A DNA stretch of 14,443 nucleotides from Tieghemiomyces parasiticus (Eukaryota > Kickxellomycota > Dimargaritomycetes > Dimargaritales > Dimargaritaceae). The notes beneath the pieces were generated by a model. The model did not search any database. It was not told where the DNA came from and saw nothing but the letters and a program-made list of their open reading frames with translations. A program made the position numbers and the translations under genes. Positions 1 to 11,354 of this stretch are shown in pieces; the first letter of the stretch is position 1; each line of letters begins with the position of its first letter. Location: positions 1 to 14,443 of the forward strand of contig JANBPT010001108.1 of the NCBI GenBank assembly GCA_027575765.1, read 5' to 3'.

Positions 1-102
1 TGTCAAGCTCACCGCCTGCAGGTGGTCTGCTGGTGTTTTGTACGGTCCATGGGGTTCCAGAAGGAGCACTCCAGTTTCTGATATTTATTGGATCGTGCTG
101 AT
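1..102. repeat. Left arm of terminal inverted repeat (77 bp perfect, 25 bp diverged)
   Basis: Bases 1-77 are identical to the reverse complement of 14367-14443. From base 78 the arms differ: over 78-102 (paired with 14366-14342) I count 18 identities in 25, and after that no alignment is visible. Read on the minus strand, the repeat holds an open frame that ends in TGA at 9-11 (tail ...TTCRR). That frame is closed upstream by TAA near 124 and TAG at 171-173. The abrupt start of perfect identity at the window edge and its exact length suggest a shared terminal k-mer of an assembly contig. The underlying sequence is probably one copy of a dispersed repeat family. Confidence 0.95.
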
Positions 103-1130
103 GCTCTCAACAGAAACCAGGTTTAGATTCTGCAGTAGCATAAACCCGGTGGGCCAGTGTGGCGACTGTCCTAACATACGAATCTCCCACCGTCACCATA
201 CACAGCCACAACGATGGCAGCTATATGGTATACCCAATTGGCGACCAGGGCCGCAGGTGGGTAGGTTTTATGGCCAGTTTCGTCCTGAACCTCCCATGGT
301 CTAACAACTGTATGCTGGATACCGTCGTCAACAGTGATGTGGCAGGCCGCTTCCTTTTTCCACCGAAATGACAGCACCAATCCCTAGGCACAGCGCTCTA
401 GTGATGGGATAGATATATTCCAGGCATCCTTAAATGACCTAAAAGGACGAGTCCCGTACAAGCCCATAGTTTCAAGCCCCTGGTTGATGTGGGACTAATG
501 AGAGCTTATCAGGAAGCCCACGCCGATAGCCATCGCTTACATTTTATCTTGTTCTCAGTATTCGTTAGCGTTAGTCCTTATTCTACCCGTAATTCTCCGG
601 AGGGAAGTAAGGACAAGAATCTGCCTGCAGTGTCCACAATTCTTCCAGAGGTTTCCATTATCTACAGGTAGGAGGGCAGTATTGAATTTAGTATAAACTG
701 CAATGTTCACCAGCATCGTCGGACATAATGGGCACTCATCTATATTAAACCACACAGTCGCTCACTAAACTTATAAACCAATTGAAGTGCACCAGTCAAA
801 TACCCACCTCACGATTACCCTACTACCCATCTCCCGCATCTCGCTCTCTTCAGATAGTCCCGCGGTTTCTATCAATGCTACTATAACTCATGCGACCGAT
901 CTGTAGCATCGGGCAGTCCCCCTAGAGATGTTAGCGTTACAGCAGCACCTTCTCAACCCCCCTTCCCTATCCACGGACAAGGTAACAGTACCTCGTTTAA
1001 GTTGGTGTAGCACCTACCTAACCCGAGCAGTTAAGGCTTTCGTCTATTATCTTTCGAATTGGTACCGGGTTGGACTCATGGTGTTCACCCAATACGTACG
1101 GATTTTAACGAAGTATGTGATTTTAAACCT
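103..1130. other. No recognisable gene
   Basis: Mixed-composition DNA. The open frames are short (under about 90 codons), occur on both strands, and contain no family motif I recognise. I see no tRNA with correctly spaced A and B boxes, no tandem array and no intact transposon domain. The stretch next to the left repeat (about 159-371, + strand) is open for 70 codons but resembles nothing I know. Confidence 0.5.
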
Positions 1131-1646
1131 ATGAACCTTAAGGCCAGCCAGCTTTTGGTGCCTTTCTGCCGCCATTGGGCCCCTGTGATCTCCGCCGCTC
1201 CCATCTATCGCTCTGATATATATAAACTCATTTCTCTCTTTATTAGTTGCCTCGCTCATATCCTAGCAATCTTGAAAGCTACGGTACTTCTAGGCCTGAG
1301 TTGTCGTCGGGTACCGCACAATACAGGGCGCAACCGCCTAGCAACCAGCAATAGGTTTGAAGTCGCTTTCGCACCTACCATAAACGGGCACGGGTGTGAT
1401 GACGTGACTTTATTTTCTAGACCCGAACTGGCCACCGTGCGTTGCTCTTCGCTGTACATTAACCCTTGTACTCCTTTCCGATGTTGCTCGCAGTGTTTGA
1501 CGAGTAGTATTGTTAAGTACAGCCTTGCCGGTTTAGTGCTAAAGCTTCTCGGGAGATCAATCAGTACTGGCTTGAGACGTACTATTTCACGTCGCTTTTC
1601 TGTTGGTTTGTATCTGTTCCAGCCTTTTCTCGCCGCTTCTTCCTAG
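1131..1646 (+). CDS. Unrecognised open reading frame, possible hypothetical protein (171 aa)
   Basis: The first ATG is at 1131 (protein starts MNLKASQLLVPF) and the stop is TAG at 1644-1646. The frame is stop-free from at least 1059, which is long for a region of balanced base composition. One hydrophobic stretch at roughly residues 30-55 (IYKLISLFISCLAHILAILK) could be a membrane segment, and the C-terminal third is basic with scattered cysteines. I recognise no domain. It could be an exon of an unannotated gene, a decayed mobile-element fragment, or a chance frame. The + strand here is pyrimidine-rich, which lowers stop frequency. No splice structure or promoter is evident. Chance is the more likely explanation. 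Confidence 0.2.
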   Translation: MNLKASQLLVPFCRHWAPVISAAPIYRSDIYKLISLFISCLAHILAILKATVLLGLSCRRVPHNTGRNRLATSNRFEVAFAPTINGHGCDDVTLFSRPELATVRCSSLYINPCTPFRCCSQCLTSSIVKYSLAGLVLKLLGRSISTGLRRTISRRFSVGLYLFQPFLAASS

Positions 1647-4240
1647 TTTGCTATCCCAGTGTGAACATCTTCCAATATCCTCTCGTCACCCACCTGTACT
1701 CTCCTTATGTAACTTCATCGCCATAATATGAACCAAGAACCTGATCCCATACGACTACAGGTTGGCACGTCGTTTCGGTCCTATAGTTAACCGCAACAAT
1801 GACAAGTGGGATACCCTAGGTTGGAGTTTATTTGTTAACTTGTAAAATATCGGAAAAAGGCTGAAAACTGTTGACAGTGACGACCTAAAGTAGGTTGGCA
1901 ACATTGCAAATTTTGCTATGAGCCATTGATGAGGTCGAAGGCCCGGGCCCACCACTCCTGGTCGCGAGCTTGACTGCGTAAGACCTGCTTACGACGTTGG
2001 TCAAGTTGTTGGGATGTTCGCCAGGATAGCTGCTGAGACGGACACCATTAGCCAGAAGAGGGCGGCCTGCAACAATTTCGAAACAGAATCGCTGATAGCA
2101 TGTTTAGGATTCCAGGAAACACCAAAATGGGGGTACTTGTGTCATTAAGGCTTAGTTTCTCAGGGTGGTGCTGATCATTTAGGTTGATGTGTGTAGAGTC
2201 GAGGAAACGTTGCTATTACTCGGCAATGGTGTTGGTGAACCATATCCATGGCCGTACCTAGGTCTGTGCCAAGGGGCAGCTCGCATAAATTCGCAGCGTT
2301 CACGAGAGGGTGGCGGATAGTTGGTTATAAGATTGGTGCCACCAGGTCCTTGGTGGCCTTGGCGGGGAAGATTATCAGCCAACCGCCTTTTGGACAACGA
2401 CAGTCGCTGTCATCGGCCAAGGCGCTAGGCCCTGCGAGTATTAATTGAGGAGCGCCACCCGGGTGAAATCGGCAACACCACCACTTACCGATCTGACCTT
2501 TGGCGTGGATCCGACACGACCTTATCGAGCACTGCCATACATAGCGGTGCAGCGATGGTATGGCCATCGCCTGTTGGGTTAATTTCCGCGTCTAGAGGCC
2601 CCCAAAGCAACGTTCAATGGCTTTTGTCTTCGTAAAATTTTATCCATCAACCCCTGTCCTTAACTGATCCTGTCTGGCAGGGTGCCTAGCTGGGCCATCA
2701 TAAAAGGTCGGACTGTGGGGGGGGGCGTGACATCGGACATTTCAAAGCGTATAGAGGGCGGCACCAACTCGGTGGTCAAGTCACCCTACCACAAGCTCAG
2801 ATGGACGGAGTGTCGAGCGGAGTACCAAAAAAACAAACCAGCTGTTGGGAGCAATGGTGTGGCCCATTAGATTTTGTGTGACGGTTAGGCGTAGGGGGAG
2901 AGAGAGGGGGGGCGGATGGTACTATCCTTATGAAAAACGCCGGCGGTCACGGTGCTCTCGTGGCCAATGGTTTGGATCAGCTCATTCTGGGGACGCTGCT
3001 AGAGAGGGCGGGGACGATCCCACATCACTGTACTAGGCGTTTGGCCACAAGAAGATGGGCGTATAAGGACGGAGAGATGATGGAACGATAGCGATAGTGG
3101 AGCTGAGCTTGCATTTGGCGCCAGTCTAGTAGCCCCGTTTCCTGGCCATGCACCGCGTAAAAGGCTACAGTCGTCGTAAACCACGCTTAGGTTATAGCCT
3201 CCAGACCTGCCCCTGACGCGTAGGGAGGATGGTGCTTACGCTACATTATCATCCGCAGGGAACTCTGCAGGACTTGACACCTGAATGACAGCCTCCCCGG
3301 CCGCATGCACTGTGTCAACAGCCGATATTCATGTACACTTCGCCAGGATACTACTGGAGCCGACTGTCGAAACCTTGGGCCCCTTTGGCAGTACGGGGTC
3401 GCCATTCATAGTTCGGATCTGACGCGCATATCGCCCCCATCGACCCTCCGAGTGCTTATGGCCTGTGCCAAGCCAAACAGCGTACCCGACCGGTCGCGGT
3501 CGGCAGGTGATGTCAGGCCAAGTGAGACCTGGAATCCTCTGTGGTGGTGATCCCCATGCACTTGGAACACCCACTTTGGCCCTGTGGCCTCAGGCTAATG
3601 CCGAGCATGGGATCTGGAGGTGGCTGAGCGTATAGGCGGTTCGAGTGGGGTACCTATACGCCCGTATTGGCGCTGCCATGGGCTGTATGAAAGTGGGGTT
3701 GAGGCACTGCTAACTGGTGCACCCGCAGTTTTCTGGCGACGCATCACCATGTACATACCGATATCTTCCGCCCTGGCTCTACTGACAGTATTGGGCAGTC
3801 GATTCTGTGGTAAACACTTGCGATCCCCTATACCGACTTACCGTGGCACTGATTCTAGCCACTGTATGTTGGCGTGTCCATTGTATAGAGCGCTACCAGC
3901 CCTAGCAGATCGCTTGTTTGGATAGTTGCCAGCTGCTTCCTTGACGAACATCCTATTGGCGAGAGACCAGTAGCAGCTTGACTGAACACCCTTGAGCTAG
4001 AGCTCAGCCAGCATTGGCAGCAGCCATTCGCTTGCAGGTAAGAGGAGAGCGTCCGCTGCCAACCCTTGGGGCCAAGCACAGGCCCTCCAAGCCCTGCACC
4101 CAAACCATGGATGAGCGCAACCCCCCCCTGAATGGCCCAATCATTCTCTAGCGGCCACACCATGACCAATCACGCCATGTTGTGAGCCACGGGTTCCCGC
4201 CAATTCCATAGGCCGACACTGGTCCATAGCCGCCCGCTAG
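1647..4240. other. No recognisable gene; G-runs present
   Basis: No open frame here exceeds about 105 codons and none shows a convincing protein family. The stretch 2680-3010 is G-rich on the + strand, with a run of nine G at 2717-2725 and a GA/G tract around 2892-2910. One short translated segment near 2305-2397 faintly recalls a hydratase motif and is discussed under rejected items. I see no RNA gene, tandem array or intact transposon. Confidence 0.5.
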
Positions 4241-6638
4241 CTCACCATGGCGCTTCCCACCCCTCCCCTTTAGTGGCAGCAGCCTCGCCCCTAGCCACCT
4301 GTGCCCACCGCCTTGGCCAGCCTCTCACACCACCAGTTCCGCGTCTGGCCAGTGTACGCGCCTCCGGCTGTAGTGGGAAAGTGCGCCTTATCTCCCACCG
4401 GCATTGCCGACGCCCCAGGCCTGCCGGCCGTAACCACACGGCGTGCGGCAGGGTTATGGGCTGAGATCGCCGGGCAGGACTCCTCGCACCATTCCCTTGC
4501 CACAGCTCGCGCGGGTACTTGTTTGGCGGGCCGATCACTTGTCCCACTTGCCACCGTTCTGTGACGAAGGGTGGTTTGGCACCCGGCCCCTTGCACTTGG
4601 CCCCCCTTTTCAGCTTGGCCCCATCGCACCACGCAGCCTCTGCGCCGCGCCCGACTCCCGACACTACCGTGGCACCAGTCTCGTCCGCACTATCCACCCC
4701 CATTGGAAAGGCCCCATGCGGTGGTTTCTGCCCTCGCCCCACCATCCCCCGACGGCACGTGCCTACCCATATCAGCCCATCTTTCTCGGGCACTCCGTTC
4801 TTTGGCACCTGGCGTTTTCTCCGGCCCTTATAGATAGCTGTCCCCCAGGCTCTCCTATCGCTAATCTCCGGCCTCCTGTCTGTTCAATTCTTCGGCGTCA
4901 GCCTAACCCAGCGCTGCGTCTTTGCCCTGGCTTCTCCTTGCAAGTTTTACAAGCACGCACCCGTGGCACACGTAGCCATACCCTAACTGCTCGCTCTTTT
5001 GGAGGTTTGTGCCCCTGGCTGCCGGCCAACCGTATAGCTGTCCTAGTCTGCCGTCCGGTCTTGCGCTTGATCCCCGCCTCCCGCTGGATTCCTCCTGGCC
5101 CATCGCCCCACTCGCATCTCGACTCTGCGCATCTCCTGCTTAATCGCCATTCTGCACGGTAAGCATCGAATCTCCAGGCTTGGCTATCGCTTGAATAAGC
5201 TAGCCGCCTTTCCCTTGCCTGCTACTGCTCGATACGGCAATTCCCTCCCCCTACCTTTTTCCCTCCGTACCGGGCTGCCGGGTGGCGCCCGCGACCGTGC
5301 GAGCGTGGCATTGTTGCCCCTTTTTCAAGGGTGACAGCTGGTTTCGGGCAAAGCTGCTGCGTAGCATACCGTTGTCCTTATGCAGCGCACGGCCTCTGTG
5401 CTATTGTTGTTTTTTGCCACCGCACTTGATCCTTGACGTAATCGCGCTGCACTGCTCGCTGGGGCAGCGCGGGTGGGCCGTATCTGTGTCTTGTCTTTGG
5501 GCGTCATGTAGCTGCGGGGGGTATGTCAAAGACACCCAGACCAAGGGGACTGGGCTGTGCAATCCAGTCCACTACGGGTAATGCATTATCGTCTACCGGG
5601 GAGGGGCGGCCTGAGTTCTGATTTTCATCCCATGCCCTTCCATGCCCCTGGGCGCCGGAATTCAGCAGTTGACCATAATGCCGCTCGGGACGACTCGTTG
5701 GTATGCTCCGTTAGAGGGGACATGTCGTGTGCTTGTTTGGCCGGCTCCCCCACGTTTTGCTTGATAATTCCACCCCTCACTTCCCGAGGCTGCGGCCGTT
5801 ATCTTCGAGCCTCGCCTCGACCGTAGTCCCCGGTGCTATACGGCCGCTGCTCAGGGCGTAGCGGTCTGGCCATGGGATGGGAGGGGGTGCGGTGGATTGG
5901 ACGGCTGGAAAGGTGGTGGCAGTGGCCTTTTTTGAGAAAAAGACCCCAAAAGCCCGTCCCGCTTGTCTCGGCCAGCCGCTGTTGCTATTGGTCTCCACCT
6001 CCTCCCATCCTTCTCCTGCGGTGTTCCTCACAGGCTAACCGTGGCTTCGTATTCCCCAATCCCTTATCTGCTGCCCGTCAAGTGCTCTCCCTCCCTCCTT
6101 ACATGTGTCCCACTCCCCGTGCTCGCTACGGGCTGGCCTTGTTACCTACCATATCGTTTACCTTTTCCGTTGCTCTACGCCCGGCATTCCTTTAACGTCA
6201 GAGGCATACCACCCATTCGTACTCAGTACCTCACCTTTAAGACCTGCATCTGCTCCATCGGCCTTACGTCTATAGCCATCCAACTCACACGTTTAAGCTG
6301 CATCCTACTACCTCACCTTCACTCGCCTCGCTATTATCCGCAACGACCTCAGCCACGACCCCCACCACCTTGCTCGTCAGTCCGCTTCCGCTACGCACGC
6401 CATTTGGCTCCAACGTCTTGGTCCCTGACCTAACCCCTCCTCGACCCACGCCCGGGTTGACACTTTCGCTTCGTGTGTCTCGGCTCCGCTCCGCTCCCAC
6501 TTTTTCACCTTTCCTGGTCCCCGCCTTCTGGTTTCGGATCGTCCGTGCCAGCTCCCCAAAATCTACATAGGGTCCTCGCCGACTCTCCCGAACCTGCTTG
6601 TGCATTTACTCTAGGATATTATTGTTTGTTCGGCCACC
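4241..6638 (+). promoter_or_regulatory. C+T-rich upstream region of the HMG-CoA reductase gene
   Basis: This 2.4-kb block is heavily enriched in C and T on the + strand, unlike the DNA to its left. It ends at the reductase start codon. It probably contains the promoter and 5' UTR. Because C-rich sequence rarely forms stop codons, long open frames appear on both strands (for example 4443-5162 on +, which starts at GTG, and 4242-4808 on -). Their translations are Pro/Arg/Ser/Leu-rich and have no domain I recognise. A CACGTG E-box is visible at 4756-4761. It is a generic bHLH site and cannot be assigned to sterol control. The transcription start and any 5' UTR intron cannot be placed from sequence alone. 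Confidence 0.45.
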
Positions 6639-6642
6639 ATGG
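6633..6642 (+). promoter_or_regulatory. Kozak-type start context of the reductase
   Basis: The bases around the ATG at 6639 read GCCACCATGG, a perfect match to the eukaryotic initiation consensus. This decides the start codon. The encoded N-terminus places the HPI motif and first membrane helix where fungal reductases have them. Confidence 0.85.
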
Positions 6643-9600
6643 TCTCCGTGTTCCACGCCACGCGCACCGTCGCCGCCAAGGCTGCCCAGCACCCCATCGA
6701 GGTGGTGGCCTTCTTCCTGATCCTGACTGCGTGTGCCTACTATTCGTTGTGGCACAGCGTCAAGAACGCCGAGATTTTTGCCGTCCCGGCCTCGTTGCAG
6801 GCCCAACCCGTTTCATACGCCTACACCAAGCGGAATGTGCCCGGGACTGCCAGTCATTCTGGGCATGATTCAGCCACTCACGCCCAGTTTTACGTCTTCG
6901 AGTTTTCGGTACCGCCCTCTGAAGGTACCAGTGACCATGGCGCCGCCGGTCCAGCGGTCTTGGCAAAGCTCTTCGACGCCCAGCACTTCGCCGCCCGCGA
7001 CCTCACCGTGACCCGCGACGGATACCGCTACACTTTCCAGGATCTATGCGTGCGCAGCGTCGGTGCCCTAAACGGGGACGGTAGCCATTCGCCAGCCGAG
7101 TGCGTGCTGGCCAGTCCCTTCGGTACCCTGGCCAAGGATAGCAGCGACGGCTCGACATCGTTTCCGCTCAACGGCGGATCTACTACTGCTGTGCCCCTAG
7201 CCAAACGGCTGGTGGACGGAGTGCGTCATGCCGAGGCGCCCCTGGTGAAGGACCTGCAGTTGACCATTGATGCTCAACCGGTATACGCGTCGGCCCTCCG
7301 CTTGGGCTTCCTCCTTGATACTACGCGCCCCGAGACCCACGAACTGGCCGAGCGGTGGGCTGAGGCGGCTTTTGCGCACTTTCAGACCAGCTTCCCGGCC
7401 GTCCCGACGACCAACTGGGGACTGGCCTGGCTGTCAAGCCACAACTCGCTGGCATGGTTGGCGCTTGTGGTGGTCAACTTGTACACCAAGATCCGCGAGC
7501 TCATTAGCCACGCCAACCAGCTGGAAGTAGCCCTAGTTCTGTTCGGCTACCTGTTTATGCACGCGGTGTTCATCCATCTCTTCCTGGGGATGCGGAGGAT
7601 GGGGTCACGGATCACGTTGGCTGTATCGGTTCTCATGTCCAGTGCCTGTGCTTTCATCCTCGCCCTCTACACCGCCCACCTGATCGGGCTCCCGGTCGAC
7701 GCCGTGCTGCTAAGCGAGGCTATCCCCTTTCTGCTTATCACCGTGGGGTTTGAAAAACCCTACAACCTGACCCGCGCCGTCCTAGTGGCTGCCCGCGCCG
7801 AGGCCCAGAACCCGCCACCGAGCCCCACGGTGGGCGACACTGGGCCCGGGAGCAGCCGCAGTACCGATGTCCTGACGGTCGCTAGTCCCACTGGGTTCAC
7901 TGCTTCCACTCCACTTCCAGCTGTCCAGCGCCAGGTGGCGCGGGCCGTCGAGAAGACTAGCGCCACCATCTTACGTGACTACCTGTTTGAAATTTCTTTG
8001 CTCACCGCAGGCGCCTTTTCTGGGGTTCAGGGCCTCCGCGAGTTTTCCATATTGGCTGTCCTCATTCTTGCCTTTGACGCCCTCTTCCTATTTACCTTCT
8101 ATGTCGCCATTCTGACGCTAAAGGCCGAGCTGATCCGAGTGCGTAGCGTCCGCGCTGCCGAGCGTAAGACCACGGCGACCGGCACAACCTCGGTTGCCGC
8201 TGGATCCTCTGCGTCTACTACCACCCAGACCACGGCCGCCATGTCCCGCACCGAGAGCGAGGCCGACCTGCTCACCACCTCGCACCACCACCTCAGTCCG
8301 GCCGATTACAAGTCCATCACCCTGCGCGCCCTTAGCGACGCCACGGGCGACTCGCGGACCCTAAGCAACCTAACGGCCACGCGGGTCAAGCTGCTCATTA
8401 TCGTAGGGTTCTTGGCCGTCCACATTTTCGACATGGGCAGCACCTTCCGGGAACCCTTCGGCCAGGCATCGGGCACCACTGCCGCCGCCGGCGCGGACGC
8501 CCGTCAGCCGTTGGTCCCCGGGGTGGCCCCGGCCCACCTCGCCCCGGCGGTTGCCGATGTGTTTGCTTACCTTCGCCCTACCCTAGATAGCCTTGCACCT
8601 ATGCGTTTGACGTTCCATCCTCTCAACGAGTTTTACACTCGGGCCCCGCATCCTTCCGCCGTGTTTTCGGACGCTGCTCGATCCGCCGTCGCTGCGGCTC
8701 GCGCTACTTCGTCGTCGCCCACCGTCGTTCCGTCCGCCTTTAATAATGGCGAGAACACTATCCCTTCGCTGACCACTCATGACGCCGCCCATCCGAGGGC
8801 GCTCAGCCCTTTGTCGGGCTGGGTCGCTACTCTGCTGGTGTCCCTTGCCGTCAACCTGTACTTTGTGCTCACCCGGGTCCTCCGTCGTAGCGACCATAGT
8901 GTCCCTGCGACCCCCATCCAGGCCACAACCCCGACGTCAGCTCGCTCGCTGTCTCCGGTTTCGTCGTCGGCGTCAGTGTGCCATGAACGTGCGGACCTGC
9001 AGTCCGTGGCCGCGGCCCTCAACCTATCTTTCGGCCCTACCAAGCCTGCCACGGCCGGCGCGGGTCCGCTCACTCCTAAGTCCTTGGTCTCGCGGCGCAC
9101 TAGTGGCCTAGAATTGAACACCAGTGGTAGTGGCCATTGTGCCACCGACTGTACCCAACAGGGTCTTCATGGACAGGTAGCCCGCGGCCTGGTCAGCAAT
9201 GGGCCAAGTATGGCCCTGGCCTCCCGCACTATCCCGGAGAATGCCTTAGACGACGGCGTCGAAGCCGAAGCGCCCACGACTGCCGACCTCCGACCACTTG
9301 AGGAGTGCGCCGAGCTGGTCAAGGCCGGTCCCGAGGCTGCTGCCCGCCTGACGGACGAAGAGATGGTGTCCCTCATCAAGCACGGCAAGGTGGCAGCCTA
9401 TGCGCTGGAGAAGGTGCTGGGTAGCCACCTGACGCGGGCGGTCCGGATCCGGCGGGCGGTGATCTCACGGGCGTCGGTGACCGGTACCCTGGAGGGCAGT
9501 CAGCTCCCATTTGACCACTACGACTACGCGCGAGTGATGGGCCAGTGCTGTGAGAACGTGGTTGGCTACATGCCTATCCCCGTAGGGGTGGCGGGCCCGA

Positions 9601-10601
9601 TCGCCATCGACGGCGAACTGCTCCACATTCCCATGGCCACCACCGAGGGATGTCTGGTGGCCTCCACTTCCCGCGGGTGCAAGGCCATTACGGCCGGCGG
9701 CGGCGCCACCACGGTGCTCACCCGCGATGGGATGACGCGCGGCCCCGTGGTCCAATTCCCTGGGATTATCGAGGCCCACGCTTGCCAGCAGTGGCTGGAA
9801 AGCCCCGAGGGGTTTGCCACCGTGAAGGCCAGCTTCGAGTCCACCTCACGGTTCGCTCGCCTTCTACGCCTCAAGATCGCCCTGGCCGGCCGCATGGTAT
9901 TTATTCGCTTCGCCACGTTCACTGGCGACGCCATGGGCATGAATATGATTTCCAAAGGCACGGAAAAGTCCCTCGCCACTATCGCCGAGCACCACCCGAC
10001 CATGCAGGTCATATCGGTGAGCGGCAACTACTGTACCGATAAAAAGCCCGCGGCCATTAACTGGATCGAAGGCCGTGGCAAGTCCGTGGTCGCCGAGGCG
10101 ACCATCCCGGGCCCTACCGTCGAGAAAGTATTGAAGACGACGGTGGCCGCCCTCGTCGAGCTCAACGTGTCCAAGAACCTGGTGGGATCCGCGATGGCGG
10201 GCTCGGTCGGTGGGTTCAACGCCCATGCCGCCAATATCCTTACCGCCATCTACATTGCCACGGGCCAGGACCCCGCCCAGAATGTGGAAAGCTCCAACTG
10301 CCTGACCCTGATGACGGCCGTCAACGACGGCCGGGACCTACACCTCTCCGTCACGATGCCTTGTATCGAGGTGGGTACCATCGGAGGCGGCACCCAGTTG
10401 GGGCCGCAGGCCGCGTGCCTGGATATCCTGGGGGTCCGCGGTCCGCACGCTACCACGCCGGGTGCTAATGCCCAGCGTTTGGCACGCGTCATTGCTGCCG
10501 CGGTCATGGCTGGAGAGTTATCATTGTGCTCGGCCTTAGCGGCGGGCCATTTGGTTCAGAGCCATATGCAGCACAATCGGGCCCAGCCGGCGGCTAAATA
10601 A
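6639..10601 (+). CDS. HMG1: 3-hydroxy-3-methylglutaryl-CoA reductase (class I, ER membrane)
   Basis: Converts HMG-CoA to mevalonate with 2 NADPH, the committed step of sterol and isoprenoid synthesis, at the ER membrane. The frame is 1320 codons with no intron. Residues 18-20 (HPI) and the helix at about 19-40 match the fungal HPIH-type N-terminus. The helices at about 295-371 form the sterol-sensing region, ending [19 protein letters not shown]. Further helices lie near 446-493, 582-599 and 727-745. The catalytic domain begins near 880. It has [16 protein letters not shown] (972-987), catalytic Glu1003 in TTEGC, the NADP-site motif DAMGMNM (1097-1103), Lys1135 in [10 protein letters not shown], Asp1211 in [11 protein letters not shown] (1245-1252), and catalytic His1309 in QSHM. 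The family assignment is certain; the symbol follows the yeast name. It is longer than yeast (about 1050) or human (888) enzymes because of Ser/Thr/Ala-rich insertions at about 385-440, 505-555, 610-725 and 750-880. The position matching the regulatory serine of animal enzymes is Ala1315. Confidence 0.98.
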   Translation: MVSVFHATRTVAAKAAQHPIEVVAFFLILTACAYYSLWHSVKNAEIFAVPASLQAQPVSYAYTKRNVPGTASHSGHDSATHAQFYVFEFSVPPSEGTSDHGAAGPAVLAKLFDAQHFAARDLTVTRDGYRYTFQDLCVRSVGALNGDGSHSPAECVLASPFGTLAKDSSDGSTSFPLNGGSTTAVPLAKRLVDGVRHAEAPLVKDLQLTIDAQPVYASALRLGFLLDTTRPETHELAERWAEAAFAHFQTSFPAVPTTNWGLAWLSSHNSLAWLALVVVNLYTKIRELISHANQLEVALVLFGYLFMHAVFIHLFLGMRRMGSRITLAVSVLMSSACAFILALYTAHLIGLPVDAVLLSEAIPFLLITVGFEKPYNLTRAVLVAARAEAQNPPPSPTVGDTGPGSSRSTDVLTVASPTGFTASTPLPAVQRQVARAVEKTSATILRDYLFEISLLTAGAFSGVQGLREFSILAVLILAFDALFLFTFYVAILTLKAELIRVRSVRAAERKTTATGTTSVAAGSSASTTTQTTAAMSRTESEADLLTTSHHHLSPADYKSITLRALSDATGDSRTLSNLTATRVKLLIIVGFLAVHIFDMGSTFREPFGQASGTTAAAGADARQPLVPGVAPAHLAPAVADVFAYLRPTLDSLAPMRLTFHPLNEFYTRAPHPSAVFSDAARSAVAAARATSSSPTVVPSAFNNGENTIPSLTTHDAAHPRALSPLSGWVATLLVSLAVNLYFVLTRVLRRSDHSVPATPIQATTPTSARSLSPVSSSASVCHERADLQSVAAALNLSFGPTKPATAGAGPLTPKSLVSRRTSGLELNTSGSGHCATDCTQQGLHGQVARGLVSNGPSMALASRTIPENALDDGVEAEAPTTADLRPLEECAELVKAGPEAAARLTDEEMVSLIKHGKVAAYALEKVLGSHLTRAVRIRRAVISRASVTGTLEGSQLPFDHYDYARVMGQCCENVVGYMPIPVGVAGPIAIDGELLHIPMATTEGCLVASTSRGCKAITAGGGATTVLTRDGMTRGPVVQFPGIIEAHACQQWLESPEGFATVKASFESTSRFARLLRLKIALAGRMVFIRFATFTGDAMGMNMISKGTEKSLATIAEHHPTMQVISVSGNYCTDKKPAAINWIEGRGKSVVAEATIPGPTVEKVLKTTVAALVELNVSKNLVGSAMAGSVGGFNAHAANILTAIYIATGQDPAQNVESSNCLTLMTAVNDGRDLHLSVTMPCIEVGTIGGGTQLGPQAACLDILGVRGPHATTPGANAQRLARVIAAAVMAGELSLCSALAAGHLVQSHMQHNRAQPAAK

Positions 10602-11354
10602 TTTAGGATGGCGGGAAATAGTTGCAAGGAAATGGTGGTGTTGGCTGTGTGTGTCGCTCTCATCCCTCCTCCCTCTCCTCTCTTTTCTCTCTTTCTTCCC
10701 CCATGGAGGTTGCATTCTCTTGTATAATCGGTTTTTTTTTTCTTGCCGTGTGTGACGGTTAATACATATCATAACTAGCGAAACACATTCAACTTCTTTA
10801 AGCTGATGAGTCATTTCGTAGACGTCCTTACTATGGGTTAGTGGCGGTAAACCGTGAGTAGTAAATAGATAGCTGCAGCGCGAGTTATCCCTTTATCAGA
10901 CGGGGGAGGGGGGAACCTCGAGTAATGTGTGGAATAGTACACTGATAGTCAAGCTGTCCTTGTATGGCTTTTTGGCGATTATTTCGAAAGCCATGCTCGC
11001 TCTCCCCCCCTCTATTAGGCCCCAGTGGTATCTCCAGGGGGAAGGGGGGCGGAGGGGCGCAAGCCTGCCCAAGGCAAAGTCAACAGCTACTTGAGTTCGG
11101 GTAACTGGAGGTGCCCAGCCTGCTGTCGATCTATGACGGGGGCCTGGCTGGCGGACCTAGAAATTCGCACCCGACCTGATTCTCAAGCCTCGTCTCATTC
11201 CCCACATCTACTTTGTTTCCCAGGCCGCTCATTGCTCGGTACTCTCATTTCAGGCTCCTCTTAGAAACTCTGATACCATAGGTACGCACGCACCTATATA
11301 GATATATATATATATCCGCTTTCATCTCAGTTTTACGCAATTCTCACCTTCAAC
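10602..11354 (+). other. Intergenic: reductase 3' region and dynactin promoter
   Basis: The 753 bp between the two genes hold no gene I recognise. The reductase stop is followed by a pure pyrimidine tract of 40 nt at 10663-10702 and a run of ten T at 10732-10741. These probably belong to the 3' UTR or termination region. No canonical AATAAA is obvious nearby. The last 60 bp contain the TA-rich element upstream of the dynactin gene. A 79-codon open frame at 11025-11264 has no recognisable content and is treated as chance. Confidence 0.6.
11295..11315 (+). promoter_or_regulatory. TATA-like TA repeat upstream of the dynactin p25 gene
   Basis: A run of alternating T and A, broken by one G at 11301, ends 39 bp before the ATG at 11355. 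Its position and sequence fit a TATA element, which would give a very short 5' leader. It could equally be a simple repeat with no promoter role. Confidence 0.4.

Noticed and set aside
1935..1952. GGCCCGGGCC palindrome
   Set aside because: A short GC palindrome with no linked gene or second copy noticed in the window; likely chance.
2248..2448. Short + frame containing RIVGYKIGAT followed by PPFG, recalling fumarylacetoacetase-type hydratases
   Set aside because: The resemblance covers only about 30 residues. Upstream and downstream sequence in any frame does not continue the family, and I compared with a remembered consensus only. A BLASTX hit extending over more than 60 residues would reverse this.
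3620..3665. Possible tRNA A and B boxes (TGGCTGAGCG and GGTTCGAGTGG)
   Set aside because: They are only about 18 nt apart, much too close for a tRNA, and no acceptor stem can be drawn.
4242..4808. 188-codon open frame on the - strand
   Set aside because: Same compositional artefact: G/A-rich complement giving Gly/Arg/Ala/Trp-rich nonsense, overlapping other open frames.
4443..5162. 239-codon open frame on the + strand
   Set aside because: It begins at GTG, its translation is Pro/Arg/Leu/Ser-rich with no domain, and an equally long frame lies antisense over the same C-rich DNA. The low stop frequency follows from base composition.
6285..6605. 106-codon minus-strand frame just upstream of the reductase
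   Set aside because: It lies in the pyrimidine-rich leader and its product is low-complexity Gly/Arg/Ser/Glu-rich, as expected from the complement of C/T-rich DNA.
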